DNA from: Bacillota bacterium
GTDB taxonomy: Bacteria; Bacillota; Clostridia; Oscillospirales; Oscillospiraceae
Assembly: GCA_028719885.1 (NCBI GenBank)
Contig: JAQYLT010000076.1
Coordinates: 1-64,000, forward strand
Direction: 5' to 3'
Length of the DNA: 64,000 bases
Within the stretch, counting starts at the first letter, position 1. Each line of letters begins with the position of its first letter. Under the pieces are notes generated by a model that saw nothing but the letters and a program-made list of their open reading frames with translations, did not search any database and had not been told where the DNA came from. Below, one piece after another: positions 6,641 through 15,293 of this stretch. Both the position numbers and the translations under genes were made by a program.

Positions 6641-7519
6641 ATGGCAATTGATCTGCTGCAGGCCAAAATGAAAAAACTGAACAATGCTCTGATGGTTGAT
6701 CTCTCCGTAGAACCGGAGTCTTTGCCAGAGGAGGTGCTGCATGCCCACCAAGATAGCTGCAATGCCTATGAGGATTTTTGCGTTCGCCTTTTAAATGGGC
6801 TGAAAGGCTCCGTCACGGCTGTTCGATTCAGCTTGATTTACTTTACCTTTTACGGGGACAGAGGCATTTCTCTTCTTTCCGATCTGATGAAGCTGGCTTC
6901 TTCCCTGGGCTACTATACCCTGCTGGATGCCTACGGCATTTCTTCCGCTGCTTCTGCAAAGCATTCAGCTGACAGCATATGGGGTACCGACAGCCGGCTG
7001 CAATGCGACGGCATCCTGATTTCCGGCTATTTCGGCAGTGAGATTATCAAGCCCTTTCTCCCATACTGCGAAGACAAAAAGAAAGACCTTTTTGTTTTGG
7101 TCCGTTCTCCCAACAAGTCCTCCTCGGAAATTCAGGATCTGCTGGCCGGGTCCCGGACGGTGCATATGGCGGCGGCCGATTATGTGAACCGCTTCGGTGC
7201 AAGTACCGTGGGGAAATACGGCTATTCCAGAGTAGGCATTGCCGCCTCGGCCACGGTAGGGGACAGCGTGAAAATGCTTCGGGCCAAATACCCCCAGCTG
7301 TTTATCATCCTGGATGGTTTGGATGCCACCGGAGCCAACGCGAAAAATGCCTCCTACGGTTTTAACAGCCTTGGCCACGGCGCCATTGGCTGCGTGAGCA
7401 GTTCCGTCACCTGTGCCTGGAAAAATCCGGAATTTCAAGGGATGGATTTTGTGCAGGCCGCGGTTGCTTCCGCCCAAAAGCATCAAAGGAAAATCGACCG
7501 GTATATCTCCATTCTGTGA
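6641..7519 (+). CDS. Orotidine-5'-phosphate decarboxylase-like protein lacking catalytic residues
   Basis: A 292-residue protein whose order of motifs follows the type 2 OMP decarboxylase barrel: a VRFSLIYF strand where the enzyme has VKxNxxFFE, LLDAYGISS where it has DAKRGDI, CDGILISGYFGSEIIKPFLP matching ADAxTVNPYxGxDxLxPF, then FVLVRSPNKSSSEIQ, YGYSRVGIAASA and a glycine-rich phosphate site. In true enzymes the tetrad is Lys-Asp-Lys-Asp; here it reads Arg62, Asp96, Tyr98, Ser101, so three of four are replaced. Decarboxylation is therefore unlikely; a binding or regulatory role is inferred. It is monocistronic, behind an extended -10 promoter and AGGGG. Confidence 0.7.
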   Translation: MAIDLLQAKMKKLNNALMVDLSVEPESLPEEVLHAHQDSCNAYEDFCVRLLNGLKGSVTAVRFSLIYFTFYGDRGISLLSDLMKLASSLGYYTLLDAYGISSAASAKHSADSIWGTDSRLQCDGILISGYFGSEIIKPFLPYCEDKKKDLFVLVRSPNKSSSEIQDLLAGSRTVHMAAADYVNRFGASTVGKYGYSRVGIAASATVGDSVKMLRAKYPQLFIILDGLDATGANAKNASYGFNSLGHGAIGCVSSSVTCAWKNPEFQGMDFVQAAVASAQKHQRKIDRYISIL

Positions 7520-7539
7520 AGATTCTTTCGGATATGTAC

Positions 7540-7572
7540 CTGTCAGCTTGCTGCTTTGCGGCAAGCTGACAG
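7540..7572. terminator. Perfect 12-bp hairpin between convergent genes
   Basis: CTGTCAGCTTGC pairs with GCAAGCTGACAG around a 9-nt loop. Neither side has a T tract, so it may only stabilise 3' ends of the convergent transcripts. Confidence 0.5.
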
Positions 7573-7575
7573 CGG

Positions 7576-7905
7576 TTATTTGGTGATATTTCCGGGGGCA
7601 ACCGTCCCGTTCTGCCCGGTGATTCCACTGCGGGAGTTGGGGGTGGTGTTCTGATTCCCGTTCTGGTCCGTGGGATTGTTTCCGTCCGTGGTGGTGGTTT
7701 CGGTCGTGGTGTTGGTCGTTGCCGGAACGGTGGTGGGCTGCGTGGTCGCCTGGGTTTCCGGCAGCGTGGTCACGGCGGTTGTGGGCATGGTGGTCGGCTG
7801 GGTGGTTGCATTGGTTGGAGTGTTGCTTCGGGTTCTTGTCCGACAGCCGGAAAGAAGCATTGCAATCAATGCAACAGCAAAGACCGTTTGAATTGTTGAT
7901 TTCAT
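7576..7905 (-). CDS. Thr/Pro-rich lipoprotein
   Basis: A 109-residue protein from ATG 7905 behind GGAGGG. It has a signal peptide ending in lipobox LLSGC (Cys21) and a mature part that is almost only Thr, Pro, Asn, Ala and Gln in short TTxPTT-like repeats. It should be exported, lipid-anchored and extended, like a surface stalk or spacer, and may be O-glycosylated. There is no catalytic domain. Repeat length may vary between strains. Confidence 0.75.
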   Translation of the reverse strand: MKSTIQTVFAVALIAMLLSGCRTRTRSNTPTNATTQPTTMPTTAVTTLPETQATTQPTTVPATTNTTTETTTTDGNNPTDQNGNQNTTPNSRSGITGQNGTVAPGNITK

Positions 7906-8014
7906 GATGTCCCTCCAAATATGCTTGTTTCAAGTCCAGTATTCCCATTGCTTCGGAAATCATTCCGGTTTTATATTTATTTTTGCAATGGAGAAAACTT
8001 TGGCAATTTAGCCA

Positions 8015-8043
8015 TTGCTATTTTATGGTTTATCGTATATAAT
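8015..8043 (+). promoter_or_regulatory. Promoter for the ferredoxin gene
   Basis: TTGCTA (8015-8020), 17 nt, TATAAT (8038-8043); AAAGGAG follows near 8080. Confidence 0.8.
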
Positions 8044-8095
8044 ATTACAGGAAAAATCTTTATTTTTCAAAATACATAAAGGAGTTCGTTTTATC

Positions 8096-8482
8096 ATGAA
8101 AAAACTCTCTGTTAAAAAAGACTCTCAGTGCATGGCCTGTCTGGAATGTGTCCGCGCATGTTCCGAAGCGTTTTATAAGGAATTTCATCAGGATTTGAGC
8201 TGCATCAGAATTGTTGCCAAGGGCACCGGCGCCAAGCCCAATGTGTGCATTCAGTGCGGCAAGTGCATGAAAGCCTGCGAACATGAGGCCATTACCCAGA
8301 ACCCCAAGACCGGCGTTTATATGATTAACAAGAAGAACTGTGTCGGCTGCGGCAAGTGCGTGGAGGCCTGCCCCATGAAGGTCATGGTTCTGAAGCCCGA
8401 GGGCCCCGCCTCCAAGTGCATCGCCTGCGGCATCTGCGCCAAGGCCTGCCCCATGGAAGTGCTGGAGATTGTCGAGAAGTAA
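8096..8482 (+). CDS. Polyferredoxin with four 4Fe-4S binding motifs
   Basis: A 128-residue cytosolic protein with four CxxCxxCxxxC motifs (CMACLECVRAC, CIQCGKCMKAC, CVGCGKCVEAC, CIACGICAKAC), sixteen cluster cysteines in all, so probably four [4Fe-4S] clusters in two ferredoxin-like domains. Only the last two motifs have the proline that usually follows the fourth cysteine; the first domain is more divergent. It would be a small electron carrier or the electron-input subunit of an oxidoreductase. It is monocistronic with its own promoter and terminator, so the partner enzyme is encoded elsewhere. Confidence 0.88.
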   Translation: MKKLSVKKDSQCMACLECVRACSEAFYKEFHQDLSCIRIVAKGTGAKPNVCIQCGKCMKACEHEAITQNPKTGVYMINKKNCVGCGKCVEACPMKVMVLKPEGPASKCIACGICAKACPMEVLEIVEK

Positions 8483-8510
8483 CACGAGCTCCCTATTCTT
8501 TCTTTCCTAT

Positions 8511-8546
8511 AAAAGGACTGCTTCGCCTGGGCGGGGCAGTCCTTTT
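8511..8546 (+). terminator. Terminator after the ferredoxin gene
   Basis: AAAGGACTGC pairs with GCAGTCCTTT, followed by TTTGTGTT. Confidence 0.85.
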
Positions 8547-8550
8547 TGTG

Positions 8551-8579
8551 TTGCAGAATACACGAAAGTGTGGTATACT
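8551..8579 (+). promoter_or_regulatory. Promoter of the murB-whiA-dnaE operon
   Basis: TTGCAG (8551-8556), 17 nt, then extended -10 TGGTATACT (-10 hexamer 8574-8579), directly after the ferredoxin terminator. Confidence 0.8.
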
Positions 8580-8610
8580 TAGCTGGACTATACACCCGGA
8601 GGCGTTTACT

Positions 8611-9519
8611 GTGGAATTAACCCCTTTTCAGCGAAGAATAGCGGAAAAATTGCCCCATATCCAGCTGCGTTTTCAGGAGATGCTCAGTAAGCACACTTCT
8701 TTCCGCATTGGCGGACCGGCTGAGGTGATGGCATTTCCAGGAAATGAAACAGAACTTTCGGATATTCTCAGCATGTCCAAAGAATTGGACATCAAACCTG
8801 TTATTCTTGGAGCAGGAACCAATGTGCTGGCTCCGGATGAAGGCCTTTGCGGCTTGGTGGTCTGCCTGAAAGACTGCATGAACGGCATGGAGGCAGAACC
8901 GGACAGCTGCATCCGGGTGATGTCCGGTGTCACCATGTCCCGCGCCGCTGTGTTTGCGGCAAATCAGGGCTTGTCCGGGATGGAGTTTGCACACGGCATT
9001 CCGGGAACCGTTGGCGGCGGCGTGTATATGAACGCCGGGGCTTATGGCGGGGAAATCAGTCAAATCTGCAAACAAGTTACGGTGATGAATCTGCAGGGGG
9101 ATATTCGTACCCTCAGCAAAGAAGAGATGGGCTTTGGATATCGCCACAGTGTGTTGGAGGAATCCGGTGAAATTGTGGTCAGCGCTGTGTTTGCCCTGAC
9201 TCCGGACAGCCCGGAGGAAGTAAAGGCCCGAATGAAAGTGCTGCAAATGAAACGCAGTGCATCCCAGCCTTTGGATTTGCCCTCTGCCGGTTCCGCGTTC
9301 AAGCGTCCCGCAGGGGGATACGCGGCGGCCCTGATTGAACAGGCGGGGCTGAAAGGCTTCCGGATTGGCAATGCGGCCATCTCAGACAAGCATGCGGGCT
9401 TTGCCGTGAATTTGGGCGGTGCCACCGCAGGAGAAATGAAAGAACTGCTTCAAACCGTTTCCCAGCGGGTATTTGAAGCATCCGGCATCCGGCTGGAACC
9501 GGAAATCAGAATTTGGTAG
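8611..9519 (+). CDS. murB: UDP-N-acetylenolpyruvoylglucosamine reductase
   Basis: A 302-residue cytosolic flavoprotein that reduces UDP-GlcNAc-enolpyruvate to UDP-MurNAc with NADPH, the second committed step of peptidoglycan synthesis. The start is GTG 8611, after GGAGG; the frame is open further upstream but crosses the terminator and promoter. Visible motifs: KHTSFRIGGPAEV and ILGAGTNVL (FAD-binding), GIPGTVGGGVYMNAGAYGGE, FGYRHSVL, and the type I active-site region PSAGSAFKRP. It heads an operon with whiA and dnaE. Confidence 0.95.
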   Translation: MELTPFQRRIAEKLPHIQLRFQEMLSKHTSFRIGGPAEVMAFPGNETELSDILSMSKELDIKPVILGAGTNVLAPDEGLCGLVVCLKDCMNGMEAEPDSCIRVMSGVTMSRAAVFAANQGLSGMEFAHGIPGTVGGGVYMNAGAYGGEISQICKQVTVMNLQGDIRTLSKEEMGFGYRHSVLEESGEIVVSAVFALTPDSPEEVKARMKVLQMKRSASQPLDLPSAGSAFKRPAGGYAAALIEQAGLKGFRIGNAAISDKHAGFAVNLGGATAGEMKELLQTVSQRVFEASGIRLEPEIRIW

Positions 9520-9536
9520 AAAAAGAAGGTGTCTTC

Positions 9537-10448
9537 ATGCGTTCCTTTTCCGCTTCGGCGAAAGCAGAAATCTGCCGCGAGTTCCCCCAATCCGGCTGCT
9601 GCGCTTTGGCAGAGTGCTTTGGAATTCTGCTGTTTTGCAACAGCTTCCGAAATGACTCCATCAAAATCATCACAGAGAGCGGAGAATTTGCCGCTCTGCT
9701 TCCCAAGCTCTTCAAAAAAGCCTTTGGGTTTGGGTTTGACAGTCCGGCGGGAGAGGGAAAGGGCGGAAAGCAGATTTTCCAGATTCAGTCAGCCGAGAAA
9801 ATGACGACGATTATGAATGCCTTTGGATTCGATACCCGGCAGACCTTTTCACTGCACATCAATCTGCCGGTCGTGGAAAACGACTGCTGCAAAACGGCCT
9901 TTCTCCGGGGGGCTTTTCTGTCCGGGGGAAGTGTGACGGACCCAGGCAAGGGCTATCATCTGGAGCTGGCCACCACCCATCACAGCGTGGCAAAGGAATG
10001 CTATCTGATTATTCAGGAAACCCTGGGCTTTCTTCCCAAGCTTGCCTCCCGCAGCGGCGGACAGGTGGTATATCTGAAACAAAACGAGCAGATCGCGGAT
10101 TTCCTGACCTTTTTGGGTGCGCCCGTCGCCTCCATGGGCATCATTGAGGCAAGATTGGAGCACGAGCTGAACAATCAGGTAAACCGGCGCTGCAATTGCG
10201 ACGATGCCAATATTACGAAGGTTGTGGAGGCGTCTCAGGAGCATCTGAATGCCATCCGCATGCTCCGGGAGCAAAACAAGTTCGATCAGCTGCCGGAGAA
10301 GCTGAAGCAGGCCGCCCTGCTGCGGGAGGAAAACCCGGAGGCATCTCTGTCGGAGCTTGCAGGACTGCTGGAACCGAGGATTTCAAAGCCGGCAATGAAT
10401 CATCGGCTGAAAAGATTGGTTGAGCTGGCAATGGAGGGGAACCCATGA
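9537..10448 (+). CDS. whiA: DNA-binding protein WhiA
   Basis: A 303-residue protein. ATG 9537 lies 6 nt after AAGGTG. The N-terminal two-thirds is the degenerate LAGLIDADG-like domain (FLRGAFLSGGSVTDPGKGYHLE, then LGFLPKLASRSGGQVVYLK); the C-terminal third is a helix-turn-helix (LSELAGLLEPRISKPAMNHR). WhiA is a transcription factor for sporulation division in Streptomyces and affects division and chromosome segregation in Firmicutes. It is in murB-whiA order without the usual rapZ and yvcK genes, and its stop overlaps the dnaE start (ATGA). Confidence 0.95.
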   Translation: MRSFSASAKAEICREFPQSGCCALAECFGILLFCNSFRNDSIKIITESGEFAALLPKLFKKAFGFGFDSPAGEGKGGKQIFQIQSAEKMTTIMNAFGFDTRQTFSLHINLPVVENDCCKTAFLRGAFLSGGSVTDPGKGYHLELATTHHSVAKECYLIIQETLGFLPKLASRSGGQVVYLKQNEQIADFLTFLGAPVASMGIIEARLEHELNNQVNRRCNCDDANITKVVEASQEHLNAIRMLREQNKFDQLPEKLKQAALLREENPEASLSELAGLLEPRISKPAMNHRLKRLVELAMEGNP

Positions 10449-13400
10449 GCTTTGTCCATCTTCATGTACATACAGAATACAGCCTTTTGGACGGGGCCTG
10501 CCGCATTGACCGGATGATGGAGCGGGTAAAGGAGCTGGGGCAGGATGCCATTGCCATTACCGATCATGGTGTGATGTATGGCTGTATTGACTTTTACAAA
10601 GCGGCGAAAGCAGCCGGGGTAAAGCCAATCATCGGCTGCGAGGTTTACGTTGCCAGGCGCTTGATGAGCGACCGGATTCACGGGGTTGACAACGATCCCT
10701 ACCACCTTGTGCTCCTTTGCAAAAACCGAAAGGGTTATGAAAACCTTTGCTATATGGTTTCCGAAGCCTTTTTGCATGGGTTCTACGGAAAGCCCAGAAT
10801 CGATTTGGATTTGCTTCGGGAGCACCATGAGGGCCTGATTGCCCTTTCCGCCTGCTTGGCCGGCGCCATCCCCCAGTATCTCATGGAGGAATCCTACGAC
10901 GCTGCCAAGGAATATGCCCTGAACATGGCCGACATCATGGGAGAGGGTAATTTTTATCTGGAGCTCCAGGACCATGGAATCAGCCAGCAGCAGGCGGTGA
11001 ATCAGGGCGTCCGGCGGATCGCCCGGGAGACGGGACTGCCCCTGGTGGTGACCAACGATGCCCATTATCTGCGCCGGGAGGATGCCAAAATGCAGGATGT
11101 GCTGCTGTGCATTCAGACCGGCAAGACGGTGGACAACGAAAACCGAATGCGGTTTGCATCGGACGATTTCTACCTGAAAAGTGAGCAGGAGCTGCGGGAG
11201 CTGTTTCCCGGCTGCGAGGAGGCCTTTGACAACACGGTTAAAATCGCGGAAAAATGCAATCTGGATTTTGTATTCCACGAATACCACCTCCCGTCCTTCC
11301 CCGTCCCAGAGGGCTACACCAATGAGGCCTATTTCCGTAAGCTCTGTATGGACGGCTTCCGGGAGCGGTACCCCAATCCGCCCCAGGAATACAGGGACCG
11401 TTTGGAATATGAAATCGGCGTCATCAGCCGCATGGGCTATGTCAACTATTATCTGATTGTCTGGGACTTCATCCACTTCGCCAAGAATTCCGGCATCCCG
11501 GTGGGGCCGGGCAGAGGCTCCGGCGCGGCATCCATTGTGGCCTACTGTATGCACATCACGGAAGTGGACCCCATGAAGTATGCCCTCATTTTCGAGCGCT
11601 TTCTCAATCCGGAGCGGGTGAGTATGCCCGATTTCGACACGGATTTCTGCCAGGAGCGCCGGGGTGAGGTGATTGAGTATGTTACCCGGAAGTATGGCTC
11701 CGACCACGTGGCCCAGATTGCAACCTTTGGCACCATGGCGGCCCGGGGCGCCATCCGGGATGTGGGCCGGGCACTGAATTTCAGCTATGCCGAAACCGAT
11801 GTGGTGGCAAAGCTGGTTCCCGCAACGCCTCATATTACCCTGAAAGAGGCGCTGGATTCTTCTCCCAAGCTCAAGGAAATGTACCAGAACGAGGAGAGGA
11901 TCCGAACCCTGGTGGATACTGCCATGTCCCTGGAGGGAATGCCCCGAAATACCTCCACCCATGCCGCCGGTGTGGTGATCACGGCGGACCCGGTGTGCAG
12001 CTATGTGCCGCTTTCCACCAACGATGATACCATCGTCACCCAGTATACCATGACCACCATTGAGGAGCTTGGCCTTCTCAAAATGGATTTCCTGGGCCTG
12101 AGAAACCTGACGGTGATTCGGGACGCGGAGGAGCAGATTCAGGAATTTCAGCCTGACTTTTCCATTGATCGCATTCCGGACAATGACCCGGAAACCTTTG
12201 CCATGCTGGCAGAGGGGAAGACCCAGGGCGTTTTCCAGCTGGAATCCTCCGGCATCACCGGCGTGTGTATCAACATGAAGCCCACCTCCATCGAAGATCT
12301 GACCGCTATAGTGGCGCTTTACCGGCCGGGCCCCATGGACTCCATTCCCACGTTCATTGCCAACAAGCTGGACCCCAGCAAAATTCGGTATAAAACACCC
12401 CTCTTAGAGCCGATTCTGCGGGTCACCTACGGCTGCATTGTCTACCAGGAGCAGGTGATTGAGATTTTCCGCAGTCTTGGCGGATATACCATGGGCCAGG
12501 CAGACAACATCCGCCGCGCGATTTCCAAAAAGAAAATGAAAGTCATTGAAGCGGAGCGAAAGGTGTTTGTCTATGGCGATCCCCAGCAGAATATTTCCGG
12601 TGCGATTGCAAAGGGCGTGAGTGAACAGGCGGCCCAGTCCATCTATGATGAAATCGTGGATTTCGCAAACTACGCCTTTAACAAAGCCCATGCTGTGTGC
12701 TATGCCGTGGTTTCCTATCAGACGGCCTATCTGAAATGCCACTATCCCCGACAGTATATGGCGGCGCTGATGACCTCCGTTCTGGACTCCGCCGAAAAGA
12801 TTTCCGGTTATATCGCAGAGTGCAAGGAGATGGGAATTGTCACGCTGCCTCCGGATATCAACCATTCCGACGACCATTTCATCGTGGAGGGGGACTGCAT
12901 TCGTTTCGGCCTGGGCGCCGTGAAAAATGTGGGCCATGGCCTGATTAAAACCATGGTAAAAAAACGCAATGAGGGCGGCCCATTCAAGACGCTGGAAGAA
13001 TTTCTGGAGCGAATGGGGGAGGGAGAGCTGAACAAACGGGCCGTAGAAAACTTTATAAAATGCGGCGCCATGGACTGCTTTGGCTATCACCGCAGTGAGC
13101 TTCTCGGCGTGTATGAGTCCATGATGGACAGTGTGTCCTCTTCCAGACGGAAAAACCTGGAAGGACAGATGGGCCTTTTCTCCATGCTCTCGCCCCAGGA
13201 GGCTGCCGCCGGTATTGCCATCCCGCCCAAGAAAGAGTTCCCCAGAGGGGATTTGATGGCCATGGAAAAGGAGACCACCGGAATCTATATTTCCGGGCAT
13301 CCCATGGACGACTACAGGGCCTATCTGAAAAACACCAGTGTGGTGCCCATTGCCGCCTTGACGGGGGAGGAAAGCCAATACAAGGACGAGCAGATTGTGA

Positions 13401-13918
13401 GCATCGCGGGCATTGTTCAGACCATTAAGATGAAAATGACCCGCAATAATTCCATGATGGCCTACGTCACCGTGGAGGATGATACCGCCGCCATTGAACT
13501 GATTGTTTTTTCCAATGCCCTTAATGAACATGGGGGATATCTGCGGGAAAATGCGGCGGTGGTGATCGCGGGAAAGCTCTCCGTTCGGGAGGATAAGGAC
13601 CCGCAGATCATTGTGAACCGGGTGCGGCCCATGTCTGATTTCACCGACCCAAATCAGCGGCAGCTGATGGAGTCCTTCTTCCCAAGGGTTCAGCCGGCTC
13701 GCCCGCTGGCGGGAACGCTGTATCTGCGCCTGCCCACTGAGGATTCTCCCCTCCAGCGGAAGGTGCGGGCAATTCTGAATATGTTTCCCGGGGACAATCC
13801 GGCAGTGCTTTTCTTCGCCGATACCCGAATCCGCCGGGGAACCCGGTGCCAGCTGCGTCAGTCCATGCTGGATGAGCTTCAAAAAGTGCTGGGCGAGGGA
13901 AATGTTGTGTTAAAATAG
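10445..13918 (+). CDS. dnaE: DNA polymerase III alpha subunit DnaE
   Basis: A 1157-residue replicative polymerase. It begins with a PHP domain (HLHVHTEYSLLDGACRI; residues 1-280), then palm, fingers and thumb: PDFDTDF (near residue 395) holds two catalytic aspartates and LKMDFLGLRNL the third. A helix-hairpin-helix region follows, then an OB-fold (IVSIAGIVQTIKMKMTRNNS, near residue 990). In Clostridia with PolC, DnaE extends primers on the lagging strand. Translation is coupled to whiA by a 4-bp overlap. Confidence 0.97.
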   Translation: MSFVHLHVHTEYSLLDGACRIDRMMERVKELGQDAIAITDHGVMYGCIDFYKAAKAAGVKPIIGCEVYVARRLMSDRIHGVDNDPYHLVLLCKNRKGYENLCYMVSEAFLHGFYGKPRIDLDLLREHHEGLIALSACLAGAIPQYLMEESYDAAKEYALNMADIMGEGNFYLELQDHGISQQQAVNQGVRRIARETGLPLVVTNDAHYLRREDAKMQDVLLCIQTGKTVDNENRMRFASDDFYLKSEQELRELFPGCEEAFDNTVKIAEKCNLDFVFHEYHLPSFPVPEGYTNEAYFRKLCMDGFRERYPNPPQEYRDRLEYEIGVISRMGYVNYYLIVWDFIHFAKNSGIPVGPGRGSGAASIVAYCMHITEVDPMKYALIFERFLNPERVSMPDFDTDFCQERRGEVIEYVTRKYGSDHVAQIATFGTMAARGAIRDVGRALNFSYAETDVVAKLVPATPHITLKEALDSSPKLKEMYQNEERIRTLVDTAMSLEGMPRNTSTHAAGVVITADPVCSYVPLSTNDDTIVTQYTMTTIEELGLLKMDFLGLRNLTVIRDAEEQIQEFQPDFSIDRIPDNDPETFAMLAEGKTQGVFQLESSGITGVCINMKPTSIEDLTAIVALYRPGPMDSIPTFIANKLDPSKIRYKTPLLEPILRVTYGCIVYQEQVIEIFRSLGGYTMGQADNIRRAISKKKMKVIEAERKVFVYGDPQQNISGAIAKGVSEQAAQSIYDEIVDFANYAFNKAHAVCYAVVSYQTAYLKCHYPRQYMAALMTSVLDSAEKISGYIAECKEMGIVTLPPDINHSDDHFIVEGDCIRFGLGAVKNVGHGLIKTMVKKRNEGGPFKTLEEFLERMGEGELNKRAVENFIKCGAMDCFGYHRSELLGVYESMMDSVSSSRRKNLEGQMGLFSMLSPQEAAAGIAIPPKKEFPRGDLMAMEKETTGIYISGHPMDDYRAYLKNTSVVPIAALTGEESQYKDEQIVSIAGIVQTIKMKMTRNNSMMAYVTVEDDTAAIELIVFSNALNEHGGYLRENAAVVIAGKLSVREDKDPQIIVNRVRPMSDFTDPNQRQLMESFFPRVQPARPLAGTLYLRLPTEDSPLQRKVRAILNMFPGDNPAVLFFADTRIRRGTRCQLRQSMLDELQKVLGEGNVVLK

Positions 13919-13939
13919 CCTTTCCTTTTTTAAAAAATA

Positions 13940-13948
13940 TGGTATAAT
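13940..13948 (+). promoter_or_regulatory. Extended -10 promoter for the lipoprotein/two-component operon
   Basis: TGGTATAAT without a clear -35 box, 24 nt before the TTG start. No terminator is visible between dnaE and this promoter, so read-through is possible. Confidence 0.6.
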
Positions 13949-13972
13949 AGTCTGTCAGAAGGAGTTGGTAGT

Positions 13973-15283
13973 TTGAAAAAGAGAATACTGGTTCCTGTCT
14001 GCGCTGTCTTCCTGGCGCTGCTGCTCACCGGCTGCGGTGCCAGAACCATCGATGAGATGTACTGCCTGCCCCGGCGGTCTGAACGAAACAACAATTTGCG
14101 TACGGCCATCGAAGCTTCCATGTCCGGCAGGGTCTATGCCGCCCCCGTTTCCGGCAGCAATCAGGAGTCGGTTCAAACGGCGGATTTGGACGGAGACGGA
14201 AAAGAGGAATATGTGGTTTTCACCAAGGTCCTGGAGGACGATTCTCTTCAGATTCTCCTGTTCAATCAATTGGAGGACGAGAAATATGAGCTCTGGGAAA
14301 CCATCGTCTGCAAGGGCGCTTCCTTTGAGCAGGTCCAGTATGCGGATATTGACGATAAGCCTGGCTGCGAGCTGATTGTGGGAACCCAGCTGAACGAGAA
14401 GGTAACCAGAACGGTTTCCCTGTATTCCTTTGCCTCCGGACAAACTACCAAGATCAAAAGCATGATCTATATCAAGTTTGTGGTATGTGATCTGGACAGC
14501 AACGGGCGCAGTGAGCTGATGGTGATTCAGAACGGAGAGGCGGAGGCCGACAGCGGAAGCGTGCGGCTGTACAGCTATTCCGACGGAAACGTTGTGGGCT
14601 CCGTGGAAGCAAAGCTCTCCGTGTCGCCGGAGCATATTCGTCGGATTGCGGTTAACAAGCTGGACAGCGGGGAGCCGGCGGTGTATGTTGCCAGTGCCAG
14701 CAATGAAAATGCGGTTATCACCGATATTTTTGCCCTGCGGGATGAAACCTTTTCCAACATTTCCCAATCCAGCGATTTGGGAACCAGTATGCAGACGCTG
14801 CGGAATTATTTCGTCTATGCAGAGGATTTGAACAATGATGGCATTTTGGAGCTGCCAAGCCTTTTGAGCATGATGTATAATACCACGGAGCAGAACTTGA
14901 TCCGCTGGTTTACCATCGATATTAACGGGCGGGAAACAGATAAGCTGTATACCTTCCACAACATAGAGGACGGCTGGTATATCCAGCTGGACGGACAGTG
15001 GATTGACCGGTTTGCCGCCGAAAAGAATGAGACCATCTATTCATTTTACATGTGGAACAACAGCTACGGCACGGCTGTTCCGGTTTTTACGGTGTATACA
15101 CTCACGGGTAAGGACAGAGATATCCAGGCCCAGGAGCAAAATCGATTCCCCCTGTATCGGGGTGAGGATGTGGTGTATGCGGCCAAATTGGAGTCCGGCT
15201 CGGCCATCTACGGTATGACTGAGAGCTACCTGCGGTCGAATTTCCATTTGATTCGCCAGGATTGGAAAATGACAGAATCGTAA
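13973..15283 (+). CDS. FG-GAP/VCBS-repeat lipoprotein
   Basis: A 436-residue lipoprotein from TTG 13973, nine bases after AGGAG. The signal peptide ends with lipobox LLTGC. The ectodomain has repeated Asp-rich loops, each preceding a beta strand: DLDGDGKEEYVVF, DIDDKPGCELIVG, DLDSNGRSELMVI and DLNNDGILELPSL, which resemble calcium-binding FG-GAP beta-propeller blades. It is followed, 10 nt later, by a response regulator and a histidine kinase, so it may be an accessory surface sensor for that system. This coupling is inferred from position only. Confidence 0.8.
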   Translation: MKKRILVPVCAVFLALLLTGCGARTIDEMYCLPRRSERNNNLRTAIEASMSGRVYAAPVSGSNQESVQTADLDGDGKEEYVVFTKVLEDDSLQILLFNQLEDEKYELWETIVCKGASFEQVQYADIDDKPGCELIVGTQLNEKVTRTVSLYSFASGQTTKIKSMIYIKFVVCDLDSNGRSELMVIQNGEAEADSGSVRLYSYSDGNVVGSVEAKLSVSPEHIRRIAVNKLDSGEPAVYVASASNENAVITDIFALRDETFSNISQSSDLGTSMQTLRNYFVYAEDLNNDGILELPSLLSMMYNTTEQNLIRWFTIDINGRETDKLYTFHNIEDGWYIQLDGQWIDRFAAEKNETIYSFYMWNNSYGTAVPVFTVYTLTGKDRDIQAQEQNRFPLYRGEDVVYAAKLESGSAIYGMTESYLRSNFHLIRQDWKMTES

Positions 15284-15293
15284 GAGGTGGACT

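Noticed and set aside
7540..7572. A possible attenuator or protein-binding hairpin
   Set aside because: It lies between two convergent genes, so a 3'-end hairpin is the simpler reading.
7670..7891. Val-rich plus-strand frame that looks like a transmembrane protein
   Set aside because: It is the complement of the Thr-rich lipoprotein codons (ACC/ACA read as GGT/TGT-shifted Val codons) and has no initiation signals.
10400..11962. A 520-residue minus-strand frame across the end of whiA and the start of dnaE
   Set aside because: Same reasoning; dnaE motifs are complete on the plus strand.
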